Shown: positions 56,028 to 64,000 of the stretch, in pieces | Layout: each line of letters begins with the position of its first letter | How positions within the stretch are numbered: the stretch's first letter is position 1 | From: an uncultured Paracoccaceae bacterium | GTDB lineage: Bacteria > Pseudomonadota > Alphaproteobacteria > Rhodobacterales > Rhodobacteraceae | DNA length: 64,000 nucleotides | Assembly: GCA_947499725.1 (NCBI GenBank) | Contig: CANMPK010000001.1 | Span: 744,001-808,000, forward strand | Reading direction: 5' to 3' | Made by a program: the position numbers and the translations under genes | Notes under the pieces: model-generated | Told to the model about the DNA's origin: nothing | The model's input: the letters and a program-made list of their open reading frames with translations, nothing else | The model's database searches: none

Positions 56028-57134
56028 TTGCCAGATTTCTTTTTCTACGGTCCGTTGCAACACGGGCCCTTGTTGAACTGCGTTGTTGGTCGTGAGCTTG
56101 CCTCTGCAGAGGTAATCCCAACAGAGTTAGATGGGTATGTGGCCAAGCAAGTGGACGGTACGCCATTGGCAACGTTGCAAGAGCAAGCTGACGGGAAAGT
56201 GCAGGGGGTCTTATTGCGCAACCCCACAGATTCAGATCTGGCACGGCTTTATTTTTACACCAGCGCGCTTGGCCTGACCGAAACCGCCGTTGATTTGCCG
56301 ATCGGGCGCGCGATTGCTTATGTGTCCAAAGACCCCGCCGAAGACGATTTTGTTGACGCGAATTGGGCAGAGAATTGGGCTGAGATTGAAGTGCGTGCTG
56401 CGCAAGAAGCCATGAGCTATTTCGGCGAAATCAACTTCAAAGAACTCGCTTTTCGCCTCACGATGATTCGAGTGCGTGCATCAGCCCAAGTGGCAGCGCA
56501 AAAGGAAAATCCTGCGTTTAGCCCAAGTGGCTATACACGTTCCGACGTTGTGGATTTTGGGGCGGATCGAAAGTTCACTGGGTTCTTTAGCTATTCGGAA
56601 CAGAATATTTCTTTCCGCCAGTTTGACGGATCTCAAAGCCCACCGATTGGACGCGAAGTGTTTTTGGCCTCTGATGCCACCATCGTTTTGCCTTACGATC
56701 CGAAACTGGATCGGGTGATGCTTGTGGAGCAATTTCGCCCAGGCCCTTATGCGCGTAATGATGAAACGCCTTGGATGTTAGAACCCATTGCAGGGCGCAT
56801 CGATCCTGGGGAAACCCCTGAAACAACTGCCTATCGCGAGGCCGAAGAAGAGGCAGGCCTAACGCTAACGGCGTTGCATGAGGTCGCTAAGTGTTATGCC
56901 TCGCCCGGTTGTAGCAATGAGTATTTCAACATCTTTGTTGGCTTGGCGGATTTGCCAGACGATTGCGTGGGCACCCATGGTCTGGATAGCGAGGCCGAAG
57001 ACATTCGGTCTTATCTCTTCAGCTTTGATAAGCTCATGGAGATGGTTGATGCCCACCAAACGGCGAATGCGCCATTGGTACTTGCGGCGCTTTGGTTGGC
57101 CCGCAAACGGGATAGTTTGCGCAAGCTGTCTTGA
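56028..57134 (+). CDS. trgB: TrgB: gamma-glutamylcyclotransferase-like plus NUDIX hydrolase fusion
   Basis: 368-residue two-domain protein. The N-terminal part (about 1-115) opens MPDFFFYGPLQHGPLLNCVV, a GGCT/AIG2-like fold; the C-terminal part (about 185-368) is a NUDIX hydrolase with the box GRIDPGETPETTAYREAEEEAGL, closest to ADP-ribose pyrophosphatases. The start is TTG at 56028, with GGAG 9 bases upstream; an ATG at 55983 lies inside trgA and is unlikely. Second gene of the trg locus; cysK follows. Confidence 0.88.
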   Translation: MPDFFFYGPLQHGPLLNCVVGRELASAEVIPTELDGYVAKQVDGTPLATLQEQADGKVQGVLLRNPTDSDLARLYFYTSALGLTETAVDLPIGRAIAYVSKDPAEDDFVDANWAENWAEIEVRAAQEAMSYFGEINFKELAFRLTMIRVRASAQVAAQKENPAFSPSGYTRSDVVDFGADRKFTGFFSYSEQNISFRQFDGSQSPPIGREVFLASDATIVLPYDPKLDRVMLVEQFRPGPYARNDETPWMLEPIAGRIDPGETPETTAYREAEEEAGLTLTALHEVAKCYASPGCSNEYFNIFVGLADLPDDCVGTHGLDSEAEDIRSYLFSFDKLMEMVDAHQTANAPLVLAALWLARKRDSLRKLS

Positions 57135-57198
57135 GTTCCGCGTGAACTGCCCCTAGACATGCCAAAGGACTATTGAGCGACTGAAAGAAAGGCGCCCC

Positions 57199-58233
57199 AT
57201 GCGTACTGCAAAAGATCTGGCCGATGCGATTGGCAACACTCCTCTGATCCGCTTGAACAAAGCGAGCGAAGAAACTGGGTGTGAAATTCTGGGTAAGGCC
57301 GAGTTTTTGAACCCAGGTCAGTCGGTCAAGGATCGCGCGGCGCTGTATATCATCAAAGATGCGCTGGCACGCGGTGATCTGCGTCCGGGCGGCACAATCG
57401 TTGAAGGCACCGCGGGCAACACCGGTATTGGCCTTGCGCTTGTTGGCGCCTCTATGGGCTTTAAAACCGTGATCGTTATTCCTGAAACGCAAAGTCAGGA
57501 AAAGAAAGACATGCTGCGTTTGGCTGGCGCGGAACTGGTGCAAGTTCCAGCGGCCCCATATCGCAACCCGAACAACTATGTGCGCTACTCTGGCCGTTTG
57601 GCGGCAGAGCTGGCGCAGACCGAAGAGAACGGTGCTATCTGGGCGAACCAGTTTGACAACGTGGCCAACCGTCAATCTCACGTGGAAACCACGGCTCCTG
57701 AAATTTGGGAGCAGACTGGCGGTAAGGTAGACGGTTTCGTCTGTGCTGTTGGCTCTGGCGGTACTTTGGCGGGCGTTGCAGAGGTTTTGCAGCCAAAGGG
57801 CGTTAAGATCGCTTTGGCCGATCCTGATGGCGCAGCGCTGCACAGCTTCTACACAGACGGCGAATTGAAATCCGAAGGTGGCTCGATCACCGAAGGCATC
57901 GGGCAGGGGCGCATCACTGCGAACCTTGAGGGCTTTAAGCCGGACATGTCTTACAACATCCCAGATGCTGAGGCGCTGCCGATTGTATTTGATTTGTTGC
58001 AAGACGAAGGTCTGTGCTTGGGTGGCTCTTCAGGCGTGAACATCGCCGGCGCGATCCGCATGGCCAAAGAAATGGGCCCAGGCCACACCATCGTCACCAT
58101 CCTGTGTGACTACGGCACGCGCTATCAGTCTAAACTGTTCAACCCTGAATTCCTGAAGGAAAAGGGTTTGCCGGTTCCGGGTTGGCTCTCTGAAGGGCCG
58201 CGCAGCATCCCTGGCGTATTTGAGGACGTTTGA
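57199..58233 (+). CDS. cysK: Cysteine synthase A (O-acetylserine sulfhydrylase) CysK
   Basis: 344-residue PLP enzyme that makes cysteine from O-acetylserine and sulfide. PLP is held by Lys44 in NPGQSVKDRAALY; EGTAGNTGIGLALVGASMG and GSGGTLAGVAEVL are the substrate and phosphate loops. It is slightly longer than E. coli CysK (323). It belongs to the trg locus; cysteine and thiols are linked to tellurite tolerance in relatives. The mscS-like ATG at 58242 lies 8 bases after its stop. Confidence 0.96.
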   Translation: MRTAKDLADAIGNTPLIRLNKASEETGCEILGKAEFLNPGQSVKDRAALYIIKDALARGDLRPGGTIVEGTAGNTGIGLALVGASMGFKTVIVIPETQSQEKKDMLRLAGAELVQVPAAPYRNPNNYVRYSGRLAAELAQTEENGAIWANQFDNVANRQSHVETTAPEIWEQTGGKVDGFVCAVGSGGTLAGVAEVLQPKGVKIALADPDGAALHSFYTDGELKSEGGSITEGIGQGRITANLEGFKPDMSYNIPDAEALPIVFDLLQDEGLCLGGSSGVNIAGAIRMAKEMGPGHTIVTILCDYGTRYQSKLFNPEFLKEKGLPVPGWLSEGPRSIPGVFEDV

Positions 58234-58241
58234 TCGAGATT

Positions 58242-60575
58242 ATGCGCACTATCATTCGAGTGATTTTTGCAACCGTGCTGCTGATAAGCGGCACGGTTTT
58301 TCTGTCTGCCCAAACGGAAGAGGCCCCAGATTTTCAAGCTTGGGCAATCGTTGCAGAACGGGCGACCAATGCCATTGAAGCGGGGCGCGCATCTGATGTG
58401 GCGTTAACCAATCTGCGGGAACAGCTTGTGGGCTGGCGGGATCAGTTCCTAAACGCGCAGAATGAAAACGCCAATGCGATCCAAATTCTGAACAATCAGC
58501 TCGAAACGCTGGGCGATGCGCCAGAAGATGGGATCGAACCAGAAGAAACCACCGCGCAGCGCGAAAGCCTTCTGGAACGTCAGGCCGAGCTTGCGGCCCC
58601 CGTTAAAACGGCTGAAATCGCCTATACCGAGGCTGACGGGCTGATCGGCGGCATCGATGCCATCCTGCGGGAGCGTCAAACCGAAGAATTACTGGCCCTT
58701 GGGCCAACCCCTGTAAACCCGATCAATTGGGGCAAAGGGCTGGTTGCATTGCAAACCACCTTTGGCCGTATTGGGACTGAAGTGATCTCTGCTTGGCAAA
58801 GCACTGATCAACGGGCCGAATTCAATCGTAACTTGCCTAAGGTGCTGTTGCTTTTGGCAATGGCATTGCTGTTGTTGGCGCGCGGACGCCTTTGGGTGGA
58901 ACGTCTGACGGCGGCGATCCAAACAGAGACATTGTCTTTGGCGCGTTGGCTGGTCAGCACCTTTGTTTCACTGGGACAGATCGCTTTGCCGCTTGTCGGG
59001 CTTTATGCGTTAACCGAGGCGATCTATTCCACAGAACTGGCCGGCTTGCGCGGTGAGATCGTCCTGTCGGTTTTGCCGCTGTGTGGGCTGTATATTTTGG
59101 GATCTGTCTGGCTGGGTGGTCGGGTCTTCCCGAAAAGTGAAGTTGTGATGCCTCTGATCCGTCTCACTCCGCGAGAGCGGGCTGAGGGGCGTTTCTATTC
59201 CGCCATTCTAGGCTTCATCCTTGCTGCAGATGTTTTGCTGGCAGAGCTGCTGCGCTATGAAGGCTGGTCTTCTGAAGCGAAGGCTGTGATTTTCTTCCCG
59301 CTGTTTGTGGTCGCTGCGTTGATCTTCTGGCGTCTTGGCATGCTTATGCGCAACCACGAGGATAAGGCCGAGGAAACCGGCTATGGGGATCGCTTGTTAG
59401 CGGTGCTGGGGCTGGCGTTGATGGGCATTGCCATTGCCGCTGTGATCCTCGCTGCGATTGGCTATTTCAATGCTGCAGACCGGCTTGTGATCCCGACAGC
59501 GATGACCCTGCAGTTGCTTGGGTTGATCCTTGTGATCCAACGGGTTGTGACAGCGATATATGGTGTGGTCACTGGAACCGGCGAGCAAGCCAAAGAAAGC
59601 CTGCTTCCGGTGTTGCTGGGATTTGTTCTGATGCTTGGTGCCATCCCGTTCCTGTCATTGATCTGGGGGGCGCGCTGGTCTGATCTGACAGAGATTTGGA
59701 CACAGGCGTCTTTGGGTTTGGCGATTGGTGAAACGCGTATTTCACCCACGGATTTCCTGACTTTCGTGTTGGTCTTTGTGTTCGGTTATCTGGCCACGCG
59801 CTTGCTGCAAGGCACGATGAAAAACACCATCCTGCCAAAGACCCGTTTGGACCTTGGCGGGCGCAACGCGATTGTATCGGGCATTGGCTATCTGGGTATC
59901 TTCCTGTCTGCGGTGATCGCGATCACTTCAGCTGGGATTGATCTGAGTTCTATTGCGCTTGTGGCTGGTGCTTTGTCGGTTGGTATTGGTTTTGGTTTGC
60001 AAAACGTTGTGTCCAACTTTGTCAGTGGGATTATCCTGCTGATCGAGCGTCCGATTTCCGAAGGGGATTGGATCGAGGTTGGCGGCAATATGGGCTATGT
60101 GCGCGATATCTCTGTGCGCTCGACCCGTATTGAAACCTTCGACCGTACAGATGTGATCGTGCCAAACGCGGATTTGGTCAGCGGCACGGTGACCAACTAT
60201 ACCCGCGGCAATACGGTTGGGCGCGTGATTGTGCCTGTGGGCGTGGCTTATGGCACGGATCCGCGCTGGATCGAGGGTATTTTACTTGAGATCGCAAAGT
60301 CTCACCCAATGGTTCTGGAAAACCCAGCCCCGAAAGTTGTGTTCCAAGGCTTTGGGGCGAGTTCTTTGGACTTTGAAATTCGCGCGATTTTGCGGGATGT
60401 GAACTGGTCTTTGACGGTACGCTCTGATCTGAACTTCGAAATCGCCAAACGCTTTATGGAAGAGAATATCGAAATTCCATTTGCCCAAACAGATATTTGG
60501 CTGCGCAATCCGGAAACGCTGCACACTGATGGTAAACCAAATGAGAAAAAACCTTCTAAGGATGACGACGCATGA
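58242..60575 (+). CDS. Large mechanosensitive channel, MscS family with DUF3772
   Basis: 777-residue membrane protein. A signal peptide (MRTIIRVIFATVLLISGTVFLSA) leads to a periplasmic helical DUF3772 domain (to about 180), then about ten membrane spans. The MscS core starts near residue 525, with the pore-lining helix VAGALSVGIGFGLQNVVSNFVSG and the beta domain ISEGDWIEVGGNMGYVRDISVRSTRIETFDRTDVIVPNADL. It should open under membrane tension to protect from osmotic downshock. ATG 58242 was preferred to a TTG at 58230 that overlaps cysK. Its end overlaps the alaX gene (ATGA). Confidence 0.93.
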   Translation: MRTIIRVIFATVLLISGTVFLSAQTEEAPDFQAWAIVAERATNAIEAGRASDVALTNLREQLVGWRDQFLNAQNENANAIQILNNQLETLGDAPEDGIEPEETTAQRESLLERQAELAAPVKTAEIAYTEADGLIGGIDAILRERQTEELLALGPTPVNPINWGKGLVALQTTFGRIGTEVISAWQSTDQRAEFNRNLPKVLLLLAMALLLLARGRLWVERLTAAIQTETLSLARWLVSTFVSLGQIALPLVGLYALTEAIYSTELAGLRGEIVLSVLPLCGLYILGSVWLGGRVFPKSEVVMPLIRLTPRERAEGRFYSAILGFILAADVLLAELLRYEGWSSEAKAVIFFPLFVVAALIFWRLGMLMRNHEDKAEETGYGDRLLAVLGLALMGIAIAAVILAAIGYFNAADRLVIPTAMTLQLLGLILVIQRVVTAIYGVVTGTGEQAKESLLPVLLGFVLMLGAIPFLSLIWGARWSDLTEIWTQASLGLAIGETRISPTDFLTFVLVFVFGYLATRLLQGTMKNTILPKTRLDLGGRNAIVSGIGYLGIFLSAVIAITSAGIDLSSIALVAGALSVGIGFGLQNVVSNFVSGIILLIERPISEGDWIEVGGNMGYVRDISVRSTRIETFDRTDVIVPNADLVSGTVTNYTRGNTVGRVIVPVGVAYGTDPRWIEGILLEIAKSHPMVLENPAPKVVFQGFGASSLDFEIRAILRDVNWSLTVRSDLNFEIAKRFMEENIEIPFAQTDIWLRNPETLHTDGKPNEKKPSKDDDA

Positions 60576-61291
60576 CAATGCCACTGTTCCTCGAAGAAAC
60601 GTACCTGCGTGAAGTCACGGGCACAGTCACGGCCCATACGCCTGAAGGCGGGATCATTCTGGATCAGACGATCTTTTATGCGACAGGCGGCGGTCAGCCC
60701 GGCGATAGCGGCGCTTTGGCGTGGGACAGTGGTACATTGCAAATCGCCACAGCCGTTAAGGCCGAGAAGGGCGCTATTGCGCTTGTGCCTGCCGAGCCCT
60801 CCGCTTTGCCAACTGTTGGCACAGAGGTCATTCAATCCCTTGATTGGGATCGCCGCCATCGTCATATGCGCGTTCATACGGCGCTGCACCTGTTGTCTGT
60901 CGTGATCCCTTTGCCGGTGACGGGCGGTTCTGTAGGGCCAGATAAGGGGCGTTTGGATTTTGACATGCCTGAGGCACCAGAAGACAAACAAGCGTTGGAA
61001 GACGCGCTGAATGCCTTGATCGAAGAAGACCTGCCGGTTTCTGCCAAATGGATCAGCGATGAAGGGCTGAAAGCCAACCCGGGGCTAGTGAAAACCATGT
61101 CGGTGAAGCCACCGATGGGCAGCGGTAAAGTGCGGCTGATTCAGATCGGGCAGGGCGAGGCACAAGTTGATCTGCAACCCTGCGGCGGCACTCATGTGGC
61201 GCGCACCGGCGAGATTGGCCGTATTCGTCTTGGAAAGATCGAGAAAAAGGGCCGTCAGAACCGCCGCGTGAACCTGCTTTTGGACCTGTAA
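60572..61291 (+). CDS. Alanyl-tRNA editing protein AlaX
   Basis: 239-residue free-standing editing enzyme that removes serine or glycine wrongly joined to tRNA-Ala. Zinc ligands are in MRVHTALHLL (HxxxH) and CGGTHVARTGEIG (CxxxH), the same motifs as the AlaS editing domain. It begins with the AlaRS-like strand LREVTGTVTAHTPEGGIILDQTIFYATGGGQPGD. It overlaps the channel gene by 4 bases, so they share a transcript; a terminator follows. Confidence 0.93.
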   Translation: MTMPLFLEETYLREVTGTVTAHTPEGGIILDQTIFYATGGGQPGDSGALAWDSGTLQIATAVKAEKGAIALVPAEPSALPTVGTEVIQSLDWDRRHRHMRVHTALHLLSVVIPLPVTGGSVGPDKGRLDFDMPEAPEDKQALEDALNALIEEDLPVSAKWISDEGLKANPGLVKTMSVKPPMGSGKVRLIQIGQGEAQVDLQPCGGTHVARTGEIGRIRLGKIEKKGRQNRRVNLLLDL

Positions 61292-61336
61292 ATCAGGCTC
61301 AAACTCCGCCGAAACAAACCCACCCGCTAGAAACGA

Positions 61337-61367
61337 AAAAAGACGCCGCAAAGGGCGTCTTTTCTTC
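61337..61367 (+). terminator. Intrinsic terminator after alaX
   Basis: AAAAGACGCC / GGCGTCTTTT (10 bp) followed by TTTTCTTC. It ends the trgA-to-alaX transcript ahead of the convergent tRNA-Ser. Confidence 0.9.
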
Positions 61368-61389
61368 AAATAACCTTCAAAAGTGAAGG

Positions 61390-61479
61390 TGGCGGACAGA
61401 CAGGGATTCGAACCCTGGAGACGGTCTCCCGCCTACACACTTTCCAGGCGTGCGCCTTCGACCACTCGGCCACCTGTCC
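61390..61479 (-). tRNA. tRNA-Ser (anticodon GGA)
   Basis: 90-base class II tRNA with encoded CCA and long variable arm. Acceptor GGACAGG / TCTGTCC with discriminator G, anticodon loop CTGGAAA, T-arm CAGGG-TTCGAAT-CCCTG. Confidence 0.96.
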
Positions 61480-61593
61480 GTGGAGCGGTGTTTAGCCAAT
61501 ATCCTATGGAAGGTGCAAGGGGCAAATTTACATTCTTGCAAAAGTTTTTTGAAAAAATTCCAAAACCGCGAAAAATCACAGTTTTTTAAGGGG

Positions 61594-61624
61594 TTGCGCG
61601 GGTCAGCGTGTGTGACCCGCGCAA
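61594..61624. terminator. Hairpin after the M20 peptidase gene
   Basis: TTGCGCGGGTCA / TGACCCGCGCAA, perfect 12 bp with a 7-base loop, 10 bases past the peptidase stop on the minus strand. No U-run follows, so it may be a weak terminator or a 3' stabiliser. Confidence 0.6.
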
Positions 61625-61633
61625 AGCAATGGC

Positions 61634-63007
61634 TTACTTGGTCATCGCATCCAAGATGCGCACCCAGCTGCGGATGCCTTTGTGGAAGCTTTCCAGATCG
61701 TATTTCTCATTTGGGGAATGGATTTGATCATCGTCTTTGGCAAATCCAATCAACATCGCATCGGTTCCTAGGATTTCCTTGAAATGTCCTGCGATTGGGA
61801 TCGAGCCGCCACAGCCCGCAAATGCCGCTGCCTCTGGCCATTCATCAGACAGGGCCAAGCGCGCTTGTTCAAAGGCAGGGTGATCTGTCGACATTGCCGA
61901 AGCTGAAGAGGCGCCATGATCTTTGAAAACCACTTCGCAATCTGCAGGCAGTTGGCTTTGCACATAGGCGCGGAAGGTTTCGCGTAGTTTCAGCGGATCT
62001 TGCGTGCCCACAAGGCGGAAGCTGATCTTGGCAGAGGCTTCGGCAGGTAGAACGGTTTTGAACCCATCGCCTGTATAGCCGCCCGTGATTCCGTTCACTT
62101 CGCAGGTTGGCTGAGACCAGATCATTTCCAAAGGCGTACGGCCTGTTTCACCCGCTGGTTCTGACAGGTTTACATCGCCAAGGAAGGTTTTGTGATCAAA
62201 GTTCAGCGCTTCCCATTGAGCAGCAACTTCAGGTGTTAGCTCTGGAACGCCATCATAGAATCCATCCAACGTGATACGCCCGTTGTCATCATGCAGGCCT
62301 GCAATGATTTTCGACAACACGCGGATCGGATTCATTGCCACGCCGCCGAACATACCGGAATGCAAATCTTTGTTGGCGGCTTTAATGGTGATCTCTTCGC
62401 CAAGCAGGCCACGCAGAGTGGTGATGATCGCTGGCGTCTTGCTTTGGAACAGCCCAGTGTCGCAAATCAGTGCGATATCGCTTTTCAGCTCTTCGGCGTT
62501 TTCCTTCATGAAAGGCACCAAAGAGGGCGATCCGCTCTCTTCTTCGCCTTCAAACATAAATGTGATCTTGCACGGCAAGGTGCCGTTGACGCTGCCCCAA
62601 GCGCGACAGGCCTCGACAAAGGTCATCAACTGGCCTTTATCATCCGACGATCCACGGCCACGAATGACCTGCCCATTGGGTGTCTCTTCAAGCGCTGGTG
62701 CAAATGGATCGCTGTCCCAAAGCTCAAGCGGATCAACCGGCTGAACGTCATAGTGACCGTAAAACAGCACATGTGGGCCATCGCCCTCCACATGACCAAC
62801 GACCATCGGATGGCCTGGGGTAGGGCGCTTTTCTGCTGCAATACCAATGGATTGCAGATCGCTCACCAACCAATCTGCGGCTGTATCGCAGTCTTTCTTG
62901 AAAGCAGGGTCCGTTGAAATTGATGGAATTCGCAAAAGGGTCAGTAGCCGATCAATCGCTTCAGGAAGCTGGGCGTCCACGCGATCCAGCACAGTGTCCA
63001 CAGACAT
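61634..63007 (-). CDS. M20-family dipeptidase/peptidase
   Basis: 457-residue di-zinc peptidase. Ligands appear in YGHYDVQP (His), [10 protein letters not shown] (bridging Asp) and [11 protein letters not shown] (catalytic Glu pair). A dimerisation insert lies in the middle (about 195-310), and [10 protein letters not shown] with [14 protein letters not shown] (final His) closes the site. It is most like the CNDP/PepV dipeptidase group. No signal peptide is seen, so it acts in the cytosol on imported peptides. Divergent from hemA. Confidence 0.93.
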   Translation of the reverse strand: MSVDTVLDRVDAQLPEAIDRLLTLLRIPSISTDPAFKKDCDTAADWLVSDLQSIGIAAEKRPTPGHPMVVGHVEGDGPHVLFYGHYDVQPVDPLELWDSDPFAPALEETPNGQVIRGRGSSDDKGQLMTFVEACRAWGSVNGTLPCKITFMFEGEEESGSPSLVPFMKENAEELKSDIALICDTGLFQSKTPAIITTLRGLLGEEITIKAANKDLHSGMFGGVAMNPIRVLSKIIAGLHDDNGRITLDGFYDGVPELTPEVAAQWEALNFDHKTFLGDVNLSEPAGETGRTPLEMIWSQPTCEVNGITGGYTGDGFKTVLPAEASAKISFRLVGTQDPLKLRETFRAYVQSQLPADCEVVFKDHGASSASAMSTDHPAFEQARLALSDEWPEAAAFAGCGGSIPIAGHFKEILGTDAMLIGFAKDDDQIHSPNEKYDLESFHKGIRSWVRILDAMTK

Positions 63008-63075
63008 AGGGGAGAGTCCTTTGACAGGTTTCGTTTCGGCGACCGTAGCAGCCTATACGCGACTGTCCACCCAAC

Positions 63076-63089
63076 TTGATCCTGATCAA
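63076..63089. promoter_or_regulatory. FNR/FnrL-type box upstream of hemA
   Basis: TTGAT-CCTG-ATCAA matches the FNR consensus TTGAT-N4-ATCAA exactly. Its centre is about 142 bases before the hemA start. FnrL control of hemA under low oxygen is established in R. sphaeroides; it is inferred here. The divergent peptidase gene starts 70 bases away on the other side. Confidence 0.88.
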
Positions 63090-63224
63090 AGTGACGCAGT
63101 TCGTAATTTGTATTCTGGTCATGTGAGAAAACGCACATTATATCAACAGGACAATGACGGATTTGTAGCAATACGAATCTCGATAGGACGCAAGCCCTAC
63201 GCCAGTAAGACCGGAGGCAAGCCA

Positions 63225-64000
63225 GTGGACTATTCCGCAAAGCTCGACCAAGCACTTCAGACCCTTCACGACGAAGGCCGTTATCGTACGTTCATCGATA
63301 TCGAACGTAAAAAGGGCCAGTTCCCTCATGCGGTTTGGCGCAAAGAAGATGGCACTGAAAAGAACATCACTGTGTGGTGTGGCAACGACTATCTGGGCAT
63401 GGGCCAACATCCGGTTGTTCTGAACGCAATGCACGAGGCGATTGACGCAACAGGCGCGGGTTCTGGCGGCACGCGCAATATCTCTGGCACCACAGTATAT
63501 CACAACATGCTGGAAGCCGAGATTTCTGATTTGCACCAAAAAGACAGCGCCTTGCTGTTCACCAGCGCATATAACGCAAATGACGCAACGCTTTCTACGC
63601 TGCATCAGCTGTTCCCGGGCCTGATCATCTATTCTGACGAATTGAACCACGCGTCTATGATCGAAGGCATCCGCCGTCACGGTGGTCAGAAACGTATTTT
63701 CCGCCACAACGACGTTGCGCACCTGCGCGAGTTGCTGGAAGCAGACGATCCAAAAGCGCCAAAGATGCTGGCCTTTGAATCCATCTATTCCATGGATGGC
63801 GACATTGCCCCGATCAAAGAGCTTTGTGATCTGGCAGACGAATTCAACGCATTGACCTATTTGGACGAAGTCCATGCGGTTGGCATGTACGGCCCTCGTG
63901 GGGGCGGTGTGTCTGAACGCGATGGTTTGGTTGATCGTATCGACATCATCAATGGCACGCTCGCGAAAGCCTTTGGTGTTCAAGGCGGCTATATCGCGGC
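63225..64000 (+). CDS. hemA: 5-aminolevulinate synthase HemA (3' end outside window)
   Basis: The first 258 codons are present. The enzyme condenses glycine and succinyl-CoA to 5-aminolevulinate, the Shemin route to haem and (bacterio)chlorophyll in alphaproteobacteria. [52 protein letters not shown] and [21 protein letters not shown] are diagnostic; the PLP Lys is in GTLAKAFG. The start is GTG 63225 ([11 protein letters not shown]) with CCGGAGG in front. The frame stays open back to a GTG at 63123, but the known N-terminus is MDY. An FNR box lies upstream. Confidence 0.97.
   Translation, partial: MDYSAKLDQALQTLHDEGRYRTFIDIERKKGQFPHAVWRKEDGTEKNITVWCGNDYLGMGQHPVVLNAMHEAIDATGAGSGGTRNISGTTVYHNMLEAEISDLHQKDSALLFTSAYNANDATLSTLHQLFPGLIIYSDELNHASMIEGIRRHGGQKRIFRHNDVAHLRELLEADDPKAPKMLAFESIYSMDGDIAPIKELCDLADEFNALTYLDEVHAVGMYGPRGGGVSERDGLVDRIDIINGTLAKAFGVQGGYIA

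Noticed and set aside
63123-63224. N-terminal extension of HemA from GTG 63123
   Set aside because: The frame is open, but HemA of relatives starts MDY, and GGAGG precedes GTG 63225.

Overview
The window looks like chromosomal DNA of a marine Rhodobacterales bacterium of the Roseobacter group (Alphaproteobacteria). Seven things in the sequence point there: a circularly permuted two-piece tmRNA whose tag reads ANDNRAPVAMAA; an ALAS-type hemA behind a perfect FNR-type box; an alphaproteobacterial SOS box (GAAC-N7-GAAC) at recA; a CckA hybrid kinase; an IscR with a single cysteine; an alphaproteobacterial SspB; and a trgA-trgB-cysK cluster of the kind described in Rhodobacter sphaeroides. Species cannot be named from the sequence alone. 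Gene density is high and many genes overlap by 1 to 4 bases. I see no insertion sequence, prophage or CRISPR array.

Layout. 1-6.9 kb: urea uptake (urtA, start of urtB, minus strand) diverges from a complete urease operon ureD-A-(small His-rich membrane peptide)-B-C-E-F-G. 7-18.6 kb: tRNA-Gly, guaB, an RsmB-like rRNA methyltransferase, cckA, a sulfotransferase, recA with its SOS box, alaS and typA. 18.7-20.8 kb: a minus-strand trio (tandem-HD phosphohydrolase, small helical protein, alpha/beta hydrolase) diverging from iscR. 20.9-29 kb: Fe-S assembly operon iscR, iscS-like desulfurase, sufB, two small proteins, sufC, sufD, two membrane proteins, sufS. 29-36.4 kb: tRNA-Arg, glutaryl-CoA dehydrogenase, two peptidoglycan enzymes, lpxD with its own ACP and ketoacyl synthase, and an IalB-like protein. 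36.4-36.9 kb: a gene-free stretch with strong RNA structure and a likely small RNA. 36.9-47.7 kb: a HerA-like ATPase, tex, two tRNA-Asn, an MBL hydrolase, an EnvZ-like kinase, a CAT-anticodon tRNA, purMN, rnd, a lipoprotein, sufE. 47.8-53.4 kb: fumC with two small followers, a glycosyltransferase, sspB, chrA and an NTF2-like protein. 53.4-64 kb: ssrA, acuI-like reductase, HIT protein, trgA-trgB-cysK-mscS-alaX, tRNA-Ser, an M20 peptidase, and the start of hemA.

How the parts fit. Urea is imported by Urt and split by urease for nitrogen. The suf operon plus the distant sufE supplies Fe-S clusters under IscR. lpxD, its ACP and KAS suggest a dedicated acyl supply for the outer membrane. ssrA and sspB serve ribosome rescue and ClpXP delivery. 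The hemA promoter looks oxygen-controlled.

The least explained signals are: the structured region 36,571-36,830, with two minus-strand terminators and two segments complementary over 18 of 19 bases; the duplicated HD protein and its partners; the 57-residue His-rich peptide inside the urease operon; and a stem that would cover the ribosome-binding site of trgA.
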